The notes under the pieces: generated by a model
The model's input: only the letters and a program-made list of their open reading frames with translations
What the model was told of the DNA's origin: nothing
Database searches by the model: none
Origin: Pedobacter sandarakinus
GTDB taxonomy: Bacteria; Bacteroidota; Bacteroidia; Sphingobacteriales; Sphingobacteriaceae
NCBI RefSeq assembly: GCF_026240095.1
Contig: NZ_JAPIVG010000007.1
Coordinates: 62,001-126,000, forward strand
DNA: 64,000 nt
Direction of reading: 5' to 3'
In this document: positions 43,716 through 51,252 of the stretch, in pieces
How positions within the stretch are numbered: position 1 is the first letter of the stretch
How the letters are laid out: each line of letters starts with the position of its first letter
Program-made: the position numbers and the translations under genes

Positions 43716-45125
43716 ATGAGTAGAAGAAAACCTGGTTCGGTTACCATAGTACCGAACGTTCATATTATTGATATTGCAGAAGAAGGAAAAGGTGTTGGCA
43801 AGGCAGACGAACTGGTAATTTTTGTTGATAAGGCAGTTCCTGGCGATGTGGTTGATGTTCGTTTAACTAAAAAGAAGAAAAACTTTGCAGAGGCAGTTAT
43901 TGATCAAATACACCAGAAATCTGAATTACGTACCGATCCATTTTGCCCTCACTTTGGTGCCTGTGGTGGTTGTAAATGGCAACACATGGGTTACGACTCC
44001 CAGCTGAAATTTAAACAAAAAAATGTTGAGGCAGCTTTACAACGCTTAGGGAAGATAGATACTTCGAATACCGAGCCAATACTCGGATCAGCAAAAGACA
44101 GGTACTACCGCAATAAATTAGAATTTACTTTCTCCAATAAACGCTGGTTAGATCGTACTGATATCGAACGTGATGAAGATTTCGATATGAATGCCTTGGG
44201 TTTTCACGTTCCTTTACGTTTTGATAAAATTTTGGATATCGAGCACTGTTACCTTCAGGCAGAGCCCTCTAATTCGATCCGGAATGCCGTTAGAGAATAT
44301 GCTTTGGCTAACGCATTGTCATTTTACGATTTGAGAAATCATGAAGGAGCATTACGCAACCTGATTATCCGCACTTCGAGCACAGGCGAAGTCATGGTAG
44401 CGGTTGTTTTTGCATATCCAGAAGATGACCAGGTGAATGGTTTGATGAGCTTTCTGCAATCTAACTTCCCTGAAATTACTTCACTCTTATACATCATCAA
44501 CCAAAAGAAAAACGATACCATCTTCGACCAGGATGTATACGTTTTTGCTGGCCGCGATCATATTTTTGAAGAAATGGATGGTATTAAATTCAAGATAGGC
44601 GTTAAATCTTTCTATCAAACAAATTCTGAGCAGGCTTTTGAGCTTTATAAAATTACAAAGGATTTTGCCGGTTTTACAGGCGATGAGTTGGTTTACGATC
44701 TGTATACGGGTGCAGGTACTATAGCAAATTTTGTGGCCAGAAGTGTAAAACAAGTTGTTGGTGTAGAGTATGTGCCAACTGCCATCGAAGATGCGAAATT
44801 TAATTCGGCGTTGAATGGCATCGAAAATACTATTTTTTACGCCGGGGATATGAAAGATATCCTTACTACCGAATTTATAGCAGAGCATGGTAAACCTGAT
44901 GTGGTAGTCACTGATCCGCCACGAGCGGGGATGCATGCCGACGTTGTTAAACGTTTATTGGAAATGGAAGCAAAGAAAATTGTTTATGTAAGTTGCAATG
45001 CTGCTACCCAGGCAAGAGATTTGGAAATGTTGAGTGAGAAGTATGAAGTGCTTCGCATAAAACCTGTAGATATGTTTCCGCATACGCAGCATGTAGAAAA
45101 TGTTGTGTTATTAAAATTGAAATAG
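43716..45125 (+). CDS. rlmD: 23S rRNA (uracil-C5)-methyltransferase RlmD (RumA)
   Basis: Methylates U1939-type uridine in 23S rRNA with S-adenosylmethionine. The 469-residue protein has an N-terminal TRAM domain (about 8-66), the Fe-S cysteines C77, C83 and C86 in FCPHFGACGGCKWQH with a fourth in IEHCYL, an SAM-binding LVYDLYTGAGTIANFVA, and the catalytic DPPRAGM and VYVSCN (nucleophile Cys). Length is usual. The family also contains RlmCD and TrmA; the Fe-S motif favours RlmD. Confidence 0.9.
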   Translation: MSRRKPGSVTIVPNVHIIDIAEEGKGVGKADELVIFVDKAVPGDVVDVRLTKKKKNFAEAVIDQIHQKSELRTDPFCPHFGACGGCKWQHMGYDSQLKFKQKNVEAALQRLGKIDTSNTEPILGSAKDRYYRNKLEFTFSNKRWLDRTDIERDEDFDMNALGFHVPLRFDKILDIEHCYLQAEPSNSIRNAVREYALANALSFYDLRNHEGALRNLIIRTSSTGEVMVAVVFAYPEDDQVNGLMSFLQSNFPEITSLLYIINQKKNDTIFDQDVYVFAGRDHIFEEMDGIKFKIGVKSFYQTNSEQAFELYKITKDFAGFTGDELVYDLYTGAGTIANFVARSVKQVVGVEYVPTAIEDAKFNSALNGIENTIFYAGDMKDILTTEFIAEHGKPDVVVTDPPRAGMHADVVKRLLEMEAKKIVYVSCNAATQARDLEMLSEKYEVLRIKPVDMFPHTQHVENVVLLKLK

Positions 45126-45206
45126 CATAACCTGCTTTAGTTAGATCTTCTTATGTTTCTGTTTCTGAAAATTGAGGTCTGGCATTGTAGGTTTTGATCG
45201 TTAATT

Positions 45207-45620
45207 ATGGATAGAGAAGAGTTATTGGGCGCTACCCCTGAAGATAGTGGTGCACCACAAAAGAAACAAGAAAGCCCGTTGGTAAGCTTAGAAAAGGATC
45301 TGGAATTTTACGCAGATGCGATCAAGGAAGTGGGTATAGAAATAATGGTTGAGGGAATTTCAGCGCATCCAATATTTATTGCACACCAGCACCAGGTTAA
45401 TATCGGTGAAGTGATCCTGAATCGGGAAGAATTGAATACCGACTGGACAATCCAGGCCTCTACCTTCGAGGAATTTGTAGAAAAAGGCATCATCAGTAAA
45501 GAAAAGAAGGAACCGTTTCTTAAGGTTTATAAAAAGCCTGAAGATTACATGTGTGTTTTCGTGATTGTTCCGGAAGGGGCTAATTTTATTTATTATCCTT
45601 ACAAAAAAAGAAAAGGGTAA
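45207..45620 (+). CDS. Conserved hypothetical protein
   Basis: A 137-residue soluble protein without signal or transmembrane helix. It has a disordered, charged N-terminus (about 1-28), then EKDLEFYADAIKEVGIEIMVEGISAHPIF and HQHQVNIGEVILNREELNTDW, and a C-terminal strand FVIVPEGANFIYYPY before a basic end. I recognise no named family, though I believe similar proteins occur across Bacteroidota. It follows rlmD by 80 bases. Confidence 0.75.
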   Translation: MDREELLGATPEDSGAPQKKQESPLVSLEKDLEFYADAIKEVGIEIMVEGISAHPIFIAHQHQVNIGEVILNREELNTDWTIQASTFEEFVEKGIISKEKKEPFLKVYKKPEDYMCVFVIVPEGANFIYYPYKKRKG

Positions 45621-45665
45621 ATCAAGGTCTATACCGAGTTACAGTAAAAATCCTTTCATTTAAAA

Positions 45666-45691
45666 GGCTGCTTTGCATCCACAAAGCAGCC
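45666..45691. terminator. Terminator between convergent genes
   Basis: A perfect 10-bp stem GGCTGCTTTG (45666-45675) / CAAAGCAGCC (45682-45691), loop of 6, followed by CCATTTTTAT. It serves the hypothetical gene before it and could also work for the DUF2807 gene on the other strand. Confidence 0.7.
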
Positions 45692-45718
45692 CCATTTTTA
45701 TATTAACTAAAACTAAAC

Positions 45719-46423
45719 TTAATTTACATGGTGTACATCGCCACTTTTTGATGATGATGTTTTCTTTAATGCGGCATTGCCTTTAAAACTTACATCCCCA
45801 CCGCCGCTTGCTGCTGCTTCTAAACCCTTATTGACGTAAATATTCACATCAGAACCTCCGGATGCCTGCACTTTAGCATAGTCGGTAATTAATTCATAGG
45901 CATCGATATCGCTACCACCGCTAGACTGAATACTTAAATTACTGGCTTTACCTTTAAGGCTAATGTCGCTACCGCCACTAGATTGGATTGACAAGTCGGT
46001 GCAAGATACATTAAGTGTAATGTCTGATCCGCCAGAGGAGCGAATAGCTAGCCTATCGGTTTTTATCTGGTTTTGCCCAAAAACATCAGCCCCGCCAGAT
46101 GCGGCAATTGCCGAAAGTGTCTTATAGGTAACGTAGGCCTTAATTACTCGGTTGCTAAACAAACCGCCCCAACTTATTCCATCTTTAAATTTGATATTAA
46201 TTTGATCTCCTTTTTGTTCTACAACGATGTTGCTTAAGGTTTCAGCATCTGTTTTAATGCTTACACTTTCGCTATTGCCCTGGGTTAGGTATAAGTCTAT
46301 GCCACTGCTTACACCTATGCTTTTAAAACCGCTAACCGGAAAGTTTTTGGAATCCTGAGCATTTGCAGCGCATCCGCTTATCGCCAAAAATAATAGAATG
46401 GTAGTTTTAATAAGGTTCTTCAT
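45719..46423 (-). CDS. Head-GIN/DUF2807 domain protein, secreted
   Basis: A 234-residue exported protein. The signal peptide is about 1-22 (LIKTTILLFLAISGCAANAQ), in which GC could also serve as a lipobox. The mature part is a beta-helix of the DUF2807 (putative auto-transporter adhesin, head GIN) type, with the repeated turn S-G-G-[SAG]-D-[IV] seen six times at spacing of about 18-20 residues (ASGGADV, SSGGSDI three times, ASGGSDV, ASGGGDV). The DNA repeats accordingly. Periplasmic or surface; function unknown, often linked to stress responses. Confidence 0.9.
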   Translation of the reverse strand: MKNLIKTTILLFLAISGCAANAQDSKNFPVSGFKSIGVSSGIDLYLTQGNSESVSIKTDAETLSNIVVEQKGDQINIKFKDGISWGGLFSNRVIKAYVTYKTLSAIAASGGADVFGQNQIKTDRLAIRSSGGSDITLNVSCTDLSIQSSGGSDISLKGKASNLSIQSSGGSDIDAYELITDYAKVQASGGSDVNIYVNKGLEAAASGGGDVSFKGNAALKKTSSSKSGDVHHVN

Positions 46424-46550
46424 GATTTTGTTATTGGTTATGAATTAGACGCCAACAAAAGCGAAACGTTGCAAGCAATTAAAATTATTTTGCAAATAGT
46501 TTGAAATTGATCCTTAAAATCATTCTTTTTGTAATCAATCGTAACATTCA

Positions 46551-47057
46551 ATGGCATCGCAACTACTCATTCTTAATAAAAAACAAATCCAACAGAAAAT
46601 AGATCGTATTGCTTATCAAATCTTGGAAGATAACCTAAACGAGAAAGAAGTTGTTTTGGCAGGAATTTGGGATCGAGGATATAAATTAGCGGTTAGATTA
46701 GAACAGGTACTCAAACAAATCTCCGGCTTTAAAATCACACTGCTTCGAATTGATCTTCAGAAAGAAAGCAGTAAATTAGTAGCTAAAACCGATTTGGACG
46801 AAACGCATTGGAGAAACAAGGTAATTATTATTGTTGATGATGTATTGAACAGTGGTAAAACCCTGGCTTACGGTTTAGGTGTTTTTTTAAATACACCTCA
46901 TAAAAAAATAAGAACGGTGGTCTTGGTAGATAGAAGCCACAAAATATTTCCTGTAGCCACCGACTTTGTAGGCTTGGAACTTGCTACGGTTTTAAAAGAA
47001 CACGTTGATGTGATAATGGATGTAGCCGGAGAAGAGGACCGCGTTTACCTCAGCTAA
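46551..47057 (+). CDS. Phosphoribosyltransferase family protein (PyrR-like)
   Basis: A 168-residue type I phosphoribosyltransferase with the PRPP motif VIIIVDDVLNSGKTLAYGL, an N-terminal VLAGIWDRGYKLAVRLE (flexible loop region) and RTVVLVDRSHKIFPVATDFVG. The RSHKxFP wording resembles PyrR and uracil or hypoxanthine phosphoribosyltransferases. Substrate not certain. No pyrimidine genes nearby. Confidence 0.88.
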   Translation: MASQLLILNKKQIQQKIDRIAYQILEDNLNEKEVVLAGIWDRGYKLAVRLEQVLKQISGFKITLLRIDLQKESSKLVAKTDLDETHWRNKVIIIVDDVLNSGKTLAYGLGVFLNTPHKKIRTVVLVDRSHKIFPVATDFVGLELATVLKEHVDVIMDVAGEEDRVYLS

Positions 47058-47177
47058 GCAATATTAGGCCATGGAGACTATTCAGGCTCAATTAATCATT
47101 CCAAAACGTTAGCCGACCGATGCGTGCTTATTAATGTAATTGTTGTAACCCAGATCTTTATTTAACAATATGCCGGT

Positions 47178-47801
47178 ATGTATCTACCTAAGAAGAATAA
47201 CCTGATTTATCAATTTTTTTCCTGGTACATTTCATATATCATTAAGAAAGATTTCACCTCATTTAATTACAACAAGATTTCAGTAAAACCTGGTTCGGCT
47301 ATTCTGTTATTAGCAAACCATTTCAGTTGGTGGGATGGTTTCTTCGTTTTCTATCTTAATAAAAAGTTTTTCAAACGGCAGTTTCATGTACTGGTGAATG
47401 CCGAAAATTATAGAGAGGTCGGTTTTCTGAAATATCTAGGCGCCTTCGCTGCTGAAAGTAATGGCCGGGATATAATTAATATGATCGAATATGCGGGCAA
47501 GTTGTTAGACGATGAAAATAACTTAGTCCTTGTTTTTCCTCAAGGTAAGCTACACTCCAATCATTTAACCAGCATCAACTTCGAAAAGGGGGTAATGCAA
47601 ATGATCAATGCAAGCAAAAAAAACATCGATATTATATTTGCTGCTACGTTCACTGATTATTTTTCGAACCGCAAACCAATTGTGAACTGTAATCTTCAAT
47701 CCTGGCAAACAGAAGAGTATGTAAGTTTGCAACTGTTAAAAAGTGCTTACAATAAACATTACGATCAATCTGTTGTTAAACAAACACAAATCACAGAATG
47801 A
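47178..47801 (+). CDS. PlsC-type acyltransferase (carotenoid glycoside acyltransferase candidate)
   Basis: A 207-residue 1-acylglycerol-3-phosphate-acyltransferase-fold protein with the HX4D catalytic motif in LLANHFSWWDGFF, then AESNGRDII and the LVFPQGKLHSNH motif (acyl-acceptor site). It lacks the usual large N-terminal membrane region but has a hydrophobic start (LIYQFFSWYISYII). It overlaps the downstream glycosyltransferase by four bases. From that context I infer it may acylate a glycosylated carotenoid, as CruD does in green sulfur bacteria; general phospholipid acylation is the alternative. Confidence 0.85.
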   Translation: MYLPKKNNLIYQFFSWYISYIIKKDFTSFNYNKISVKPGSAILLLANHFSWWDGFFVFYLNKKFFKRQFHVLVNAENYREVGFLKYLGAFAAESNGRDIINMIEYAGKLLDDENNLVLVFPQGKLHSNHLTSINFEKGVMQMINASKKNIDIIFAATFTDYFSNRKPIVNCNLQSWQTEEYVSLQLLKSAYNKHYDQSVVKQTQITE

Positions 47802-48895
47802 CAATCTTTATTTACGCGGTATTAATTTTTCTAGTCATTCGGTTTTCCGTAACGCTTTTTAACTTTCTATCAAACCCAAAGCTTCCTAAAACAGTAAAAC
47901 GCCACAACGATCTGGTTTCAATTCTTGTTCCTGCCCGCAATGAAGAAGAAAATATCTTAACATTGATGGAGTCAATCCGGCAACAAAATTACGAGAATTA
48001 TGAGGTAATTGTACTCGATGATGGAAGTACAGACGACACTTTCTCGAAGGTAGCAGGTTTTGCAGCCAACTATCCTTCTTTTCGCGTTTTGAAGGGGAAG
48101 GAGCTAGCGCCCGGATGGCTCGGTAAAAATTATGCCTGTCATCAACTTGCTGAAATCGCAAAGGGCAAATATTTTCTTTTTGTAGATGCCGATGAGACAT
48201 TAGAAAAAGGTTTAATCGATAGTTTGATTAATAGAATCAGTTTAGGTAAGCTAGCCCTCCTTAGTATTTTTACAAATCAGGTAACCAAAACTATTGGAGA
48301 GAAGCTCACTGTGCCATTAATGCACTTTATCTTATTAAACTTACTCCCGCTGCGCTTGGTAAGGTTTTCCAAAAACCCAGAGTTTGCTGCAGCAAGTGGT
48401 CAATGCATGTGTTTTACTGCTCAAAACTACCAACAAAATAAGTGGCATGAACATGTTAGAAATAGAGTGGTAGAGGATGTTGAGATTATGAAAGCCGTTA
48501 AACGTAGTGGCTATAATGCCGAAGCACTTTTGGGTAATAACCTCATTTATTGCAGGATGTACAAAAATCTCAATGAAAGTTTAAATGGCTTTAGTAAAAA
48601 CTTATTAGCCGGGTTTGGTAATAACATTATAATCTTAGTAATTTACCAGCTTTTGGTAACATTAGGTCCGGTTATTTTAATATTTAATTTCAATGCCTCT
48701 TTAGTAGTATTACCCATTACATTAATTTTTTTAAGCAGGACCATGATCTCCTACTTATCGGGGCAGTCTGTGCTGATGAATTTGATTTTGCATCCTTTTC
48801 AGATGCTTTTCTTTTTAATCATCTCAGTTTTATCAATCATTAAACACATATTTAAAATAGGCACATGGAAGGGCAGATCGATCAAAATGATTTAA
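47798..48895 (+). CDS. Family 2 glycosyltransferase (carotenoid glycosyltransferase candidate, CruG/CruC-like)
   Basis: A 365-residue membrane-associated GT2 enzyme. An N-terminal helix (FIYAVLIFLVIRFSVTLF) precedes the GT-A domain: VSILVPARNEEENILTLMESI, VIVLDDGSTDDTF (first Asp motif), FLFVDADETLEKG (DxD) and RNRVVEDVEIMKAVKRSG (acceptor ED). Two or three helices close the C-terminus. It lies directly before cruF with a 31-base overlap. In cyanobacteria a GT of this kind (CruG) next to CruF glycosylates myxol, so a carotenoid acceptor is the best inference. Confidence 0.85.
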   Translation: MTIFIYAVLIFLVIRFSVTLFNFLSNPKLPKTVKRHNDLVSILVPARNEEENILTLMESIRQQNYENYEVIVLDDGSTDDTFSKVAGFAANYPSFRVLKGKELAPGWLGKNYACHQLAEIAKGKYFLFVDADETLEKGLIDSLINRISLGKLALLSIFTNQVTKTIGEKLTVPLMHFILLNLLPLRLVRFSKNPEFAAASGQCMCFTAQNYQQNKWHEHVRNRVVEDVEIMKAVKRSGYNAEALLGNNLIYCRMYKNLNESLNGFSKNLLAGFGNNIIILVIYQLLVTLGPVILIFNFNASLVVLPITLIFLSRTMISYLSGQSVLMNLILHPFQMLFFLIISVLSIIKHIFKIGTWKGRSIKMI

Positions 48896-49539
48896 AAGTT
48901 AAAAAGGTTGCCGTTGCAATGATTATTATATTTCATTTAGTTGGCCTCATCGGTTTTTTGGTTCCAATGGCGCAGCCCTACTTCTTAAAGTTGGTTCCTT
49001 TTCACCTGTTGCTCATGTTTGCTATCATTATTTTTACTTATAATGGCAATGTAAAACGACTGGCGCTATTCATTAGTGGCGTTTTTTTATGTGGTTGGCT
49101 GGTAGAGGTTTTAGGCGTACATACAGGTAAAATTTTTGGCAGTTATTACTATGGAAATACGCTCGGCTACAAAATAGCTGCTGTGCCTATTTTGATGGGC
49201 GTAAATTGGGTAATACTCATATTTAGCATTGGGCAAATGATGAAGGGCTTTAAAGTGAGGAACAGTACCGTGGCTTCTTTACTCGGCGCATTCATCCTGA
49301 TTACATTTGATTTTTTCTTAGAACCGGTGGCAATGAAGTTTGATTACTGGCAATGGGATTGGCATAAAGTCCCGCTTCAGAACTTTATTGCATGGTTTAT
49401 TGTTTCAGTTATCTTACTAAAATTCTACTATGCATTTGGTTTGAAACAGCAGAAGTTAATCGGTTCTGCCATGTTCCTTTCACAACTGATCTTTTTTGTT
49501 GTCTTGTATATGACAACTGGTGCAAATATTTTTACGTAA
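48865..49539 (+). CDS. cruF: Carotenoid 1,2-hydratase CruF
   Basis: A 224-residue membrane protein with about seven hydrophobic helices of the carotenoid biosynthesis (DUF422/CruF) family: EVLGVHTGKIFGSYYYGNTLG, then VPILMGVNWVIL, ITFDFFLEPVAMKFDYWQW and WHKVPLQNFIAWF. CruF hydrates the psi end (1,2 double bond) of monocyclic carotenoids such as gamma-carotene, giving the tertiary hydroxyl on which CrtD then works. The start overlaps the glycosyltransferase gene by 31 bases. Confidence 0.9.
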   Translation: MEGQIDQNDLKVKKVAVAMIIIFHLVGLIGFLVPMAQPYFLKLVPFHLLLMFAIIIFTYNGNVKRLALFISGVFLCGWLVEVLGVHTGKIFGSYYYGNTLGYKIAAVPILMGVNWVILIFSIGQMMKGFKVRNSTVASLLGAFILITFDFFLEPVAMKFDYWQWDWHKVPLQNFIAWFIVSVILLKFYYAFGLKQQKLIGSAMFLSQLIFFVVLYMTTGANIFT

Positions 49540-49544
49540 TTTTG
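49537..49544 (+). promoter_or_regulatory. -7 promoter box TAATTTTG of ispH
   Basis: A perfect TAnnTTTG match that begins on the cruF stop codon and ends seven bases before the ispH ATG. It suggests ispH can be transcribed apart from cruF. No -33 TTTG at 19 bases. Confidence 0.4.
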
Positions 49545-49551
49545 CTTTATA

Positions 49552-50400
49552 ATGGGTTATAACTTAAAAGTTCACATCGATAAATCATCTGGCTTTTGCT
49601 TCGGCGTAGTGTACGCAATTGAAATGGCCGAAGACATTTTAGATAGCGAAGGTTATTTATATTGTTTAGGGGATATTGTGCACAATGACGAAGAGGTTGC
49701 CCGCCTTACTGATCGGGGACTTAGAATCATCGACCATGAAGTTTTAAAAAATTTAAGAAACGAAAAAGTTTTAATCAGGGCACATGGTGAAGCACCCTCT
49801 ACTTATCAGCTCGCTTTAGCAAATAACTTAACGCTTATTGATGCATCTTGCCCTGTGGTGCTTAAGCTTCAAAACCGAATTAAAAATTCGCATGATGATG
49901 AAGAACAGGTGCTGATTTTTGGTAAACATGGTCATGCGGAGGTTATTGGCTTACAAGGGCAAACAGACGGGAAGGCTATCGTATTTCAGGATTTGACCGA
50001 ACTAGATCATGTAGCGTTGCCTGCTAAATTTACCCTGTACAGTCAGACTACGAAAAGCACGGATAAATTTTACAGTATTAAAGATGAGTTAATTAGTCGC
50101 GGCTACGAGGTAAAGGCTAATGATACCATTTGCAGGCAGGTATCTAACCGTTATGAGGAATTGGAAGATTTTGTCAGCCATTACGATAAAATCATTTTCG
50201 TTTCTGGTAAAAAATCATCCAACGGTAAGGTGCTCTATGACGTTTGTAAAAAATATAATCAAAATTCATACTTTATTTCCAATGTAGAAGATTTGGAGTC
50301 AAGCTGGTTTGTACCTGGAGATAAAGTAGGCATTTGCGGCGCAACTTCTACGCCGATGTGGTTAATGGAAAAAGTTAAAACACAATTAGAATTGTATTAA
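49552..50400 (+). CDS. ispH: 4-hydroxy-3-methylbut-2-enyl diphosphate reductase
   Basis: IspH (LytB) makes IPP and DMAPP in the last MEP-pathway step with a [4Fe-4S] cluster. The 282-residue protein has the three cluster cysteines C16 (GFCFGV), C100 (ASCPVV) and C194 (DTICRQV), and the conserved His in RAHGEAPST and FGKHGHAEVIG. It sits 12 bases after cruF and before the ketolase gene, so it supplies isoprenoid precursor for the carotenoid genes beside it. Confidence 0.96.
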   Translation: MGYNLKVHIDKSSGFCFGVVYAIEMAEDILDSEGYLYCLGDIVHNDEEVARLTDRGLRIIDHEVLKNLRNEKVLIRAHGEAPSTYQLALANNLTLIDASCPVVLKLQNRIKNSHDDEEQVLIFGKHGHAEVIGLQGQTDGKAIVFQDLTELDHVALPAKFTLYSQTTKSTDKFYSIKDELISRGYEVKANDTICRQVSNRYEELEDFVSHYDKIIFVSGKKSSNGKVLYDVCKKYNQNSYFISNVEDLESSWFVPGDKVGICGATSTPMWLMEKVKTQLELY

Positions 50401-50462
50401 TGTAAACCAACGCAATGGTTTCCTGTTTTAATTGTTACTACTCATAAATAATTACCTATCAA

Positions 50463-51137
50463 TTGAAAACTGAAAGCACACATACCGGAATTTTCGTGGC
50501 AATTTTGGTAATATTGTGTTGGTTCACATCCCTATCATACCTCCTCCAGTGGGATTTCAATTGGCGTAATCCATTGGTTTACTTCATGCTACTCTTGCAG
50601 ATGCACCTGTATACGGGCTTGTTCATTACGGCGCATGATGCGATGCATGGTACAGTTTCATCAAACAAAGCCTCGAACAATTTCATAGGTTATATAACTG
50701 TATTTCTATACGCTGGTTTCTTTTATAACCGTCTCTATGCCAAACATCACCAACACCACAGACATGTTCACACCGGTGATGACCCGGATTATGCGCCACA
50801 TGGCTTTTGGAAATGGTATCTTCGATTTATGATGAATTATGTTACCATTATCCAGCTTGTAATTATGGCCGTTGCATATAATGTTTTAAATATTTGGTTT
50901 GATGAGCGGAATTTGTTGCTTTTTTGGGTGTTGCCTTCCTTGCTTAGTACTTTCCAGTTATTTTATTTTGGCACCTATCTACCCCATAAAGGAGAGCATG
51001 ACAACGAATACCATGCTTCCAGCTTACAGAAAAACCATTTGCTTGCCTTTTTTTCCTGCTACTTTTTCGGCTACCATTTAGAACATCATCAAAAACCTCA
51101 AGTTCCCTGGTGGATGCTATACAAGCAAAAAAACTAA
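50463..51137 (+). CDS. crtW: Beta-carotene 4-ketolase CrtW-type (fatty-acid-desaturase fold)
   Basis: A 224-residue membrane di-iron oxygenase. The three histidine boxes are HDAMHG (58-63), HHQHHRH (95-101) with DDPDYAP after it, and HLEHH (205-209), matching bacterial CrtW ketolases that add a 4-keto group to beta-ionone rings. Four hydrophobic helices. The start is TTG at 50463: an in-frame stop lies at 50445-50447 and the next ATG (codon 42) would cut into the second helix. It follows ispH by 62 bases in the carotenoid run. Confidence 0.85.
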   Translation: MKTESTHTGIFVAILVILCWFTSLSYLLQWDFNWRNPLVYFMLLLQMHLYTGLFITAHDAMHGTVSSNKASNNFIGYITVFLYAGFFYNRLYAKHHQHHRHVHTGDDPDYAPHGFWKWYLRFMMNYVTIIQLVIMAVAYNVLNIWFDERNLLLFWVLPSLLSTFQLFYFGTYLPHKGEHDNEYHASSLQKNHLLAFFSCYFFGYHLEHHQKPQVPWWMLYKQKN

Positions 51138-51198
51138 CATTTGACTTAAAAATGTCATTCTGCTTTACAACCGAACGTTTTTAAATTCCTTAAAACAG

Positions 51199-51206
51199 TA
51201 TTTTTG
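51199..51206 (+). promoter_or_regulatory. -7 promoter box TATTTTTG of the TonB receptor gene
   Basis: A perfect TAnnTTTG match, 46 bases before the ATG at 51253. -33 element not clear. Confidence 0.45.
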
Positions 51207-51252
51207 TGACAAAAAACTAGGTTTGGTAACTTCTAATTTATTTCCAAGAAAT

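Noticed and set aside
45770..46110. Repeated DNA that could be mistaken for a CRISPR or tandem repeat array
   Set aside because: The periodicity is the SGGSD beta-helix repeat of the DUF2807 coding sequence, not an array with spacers.
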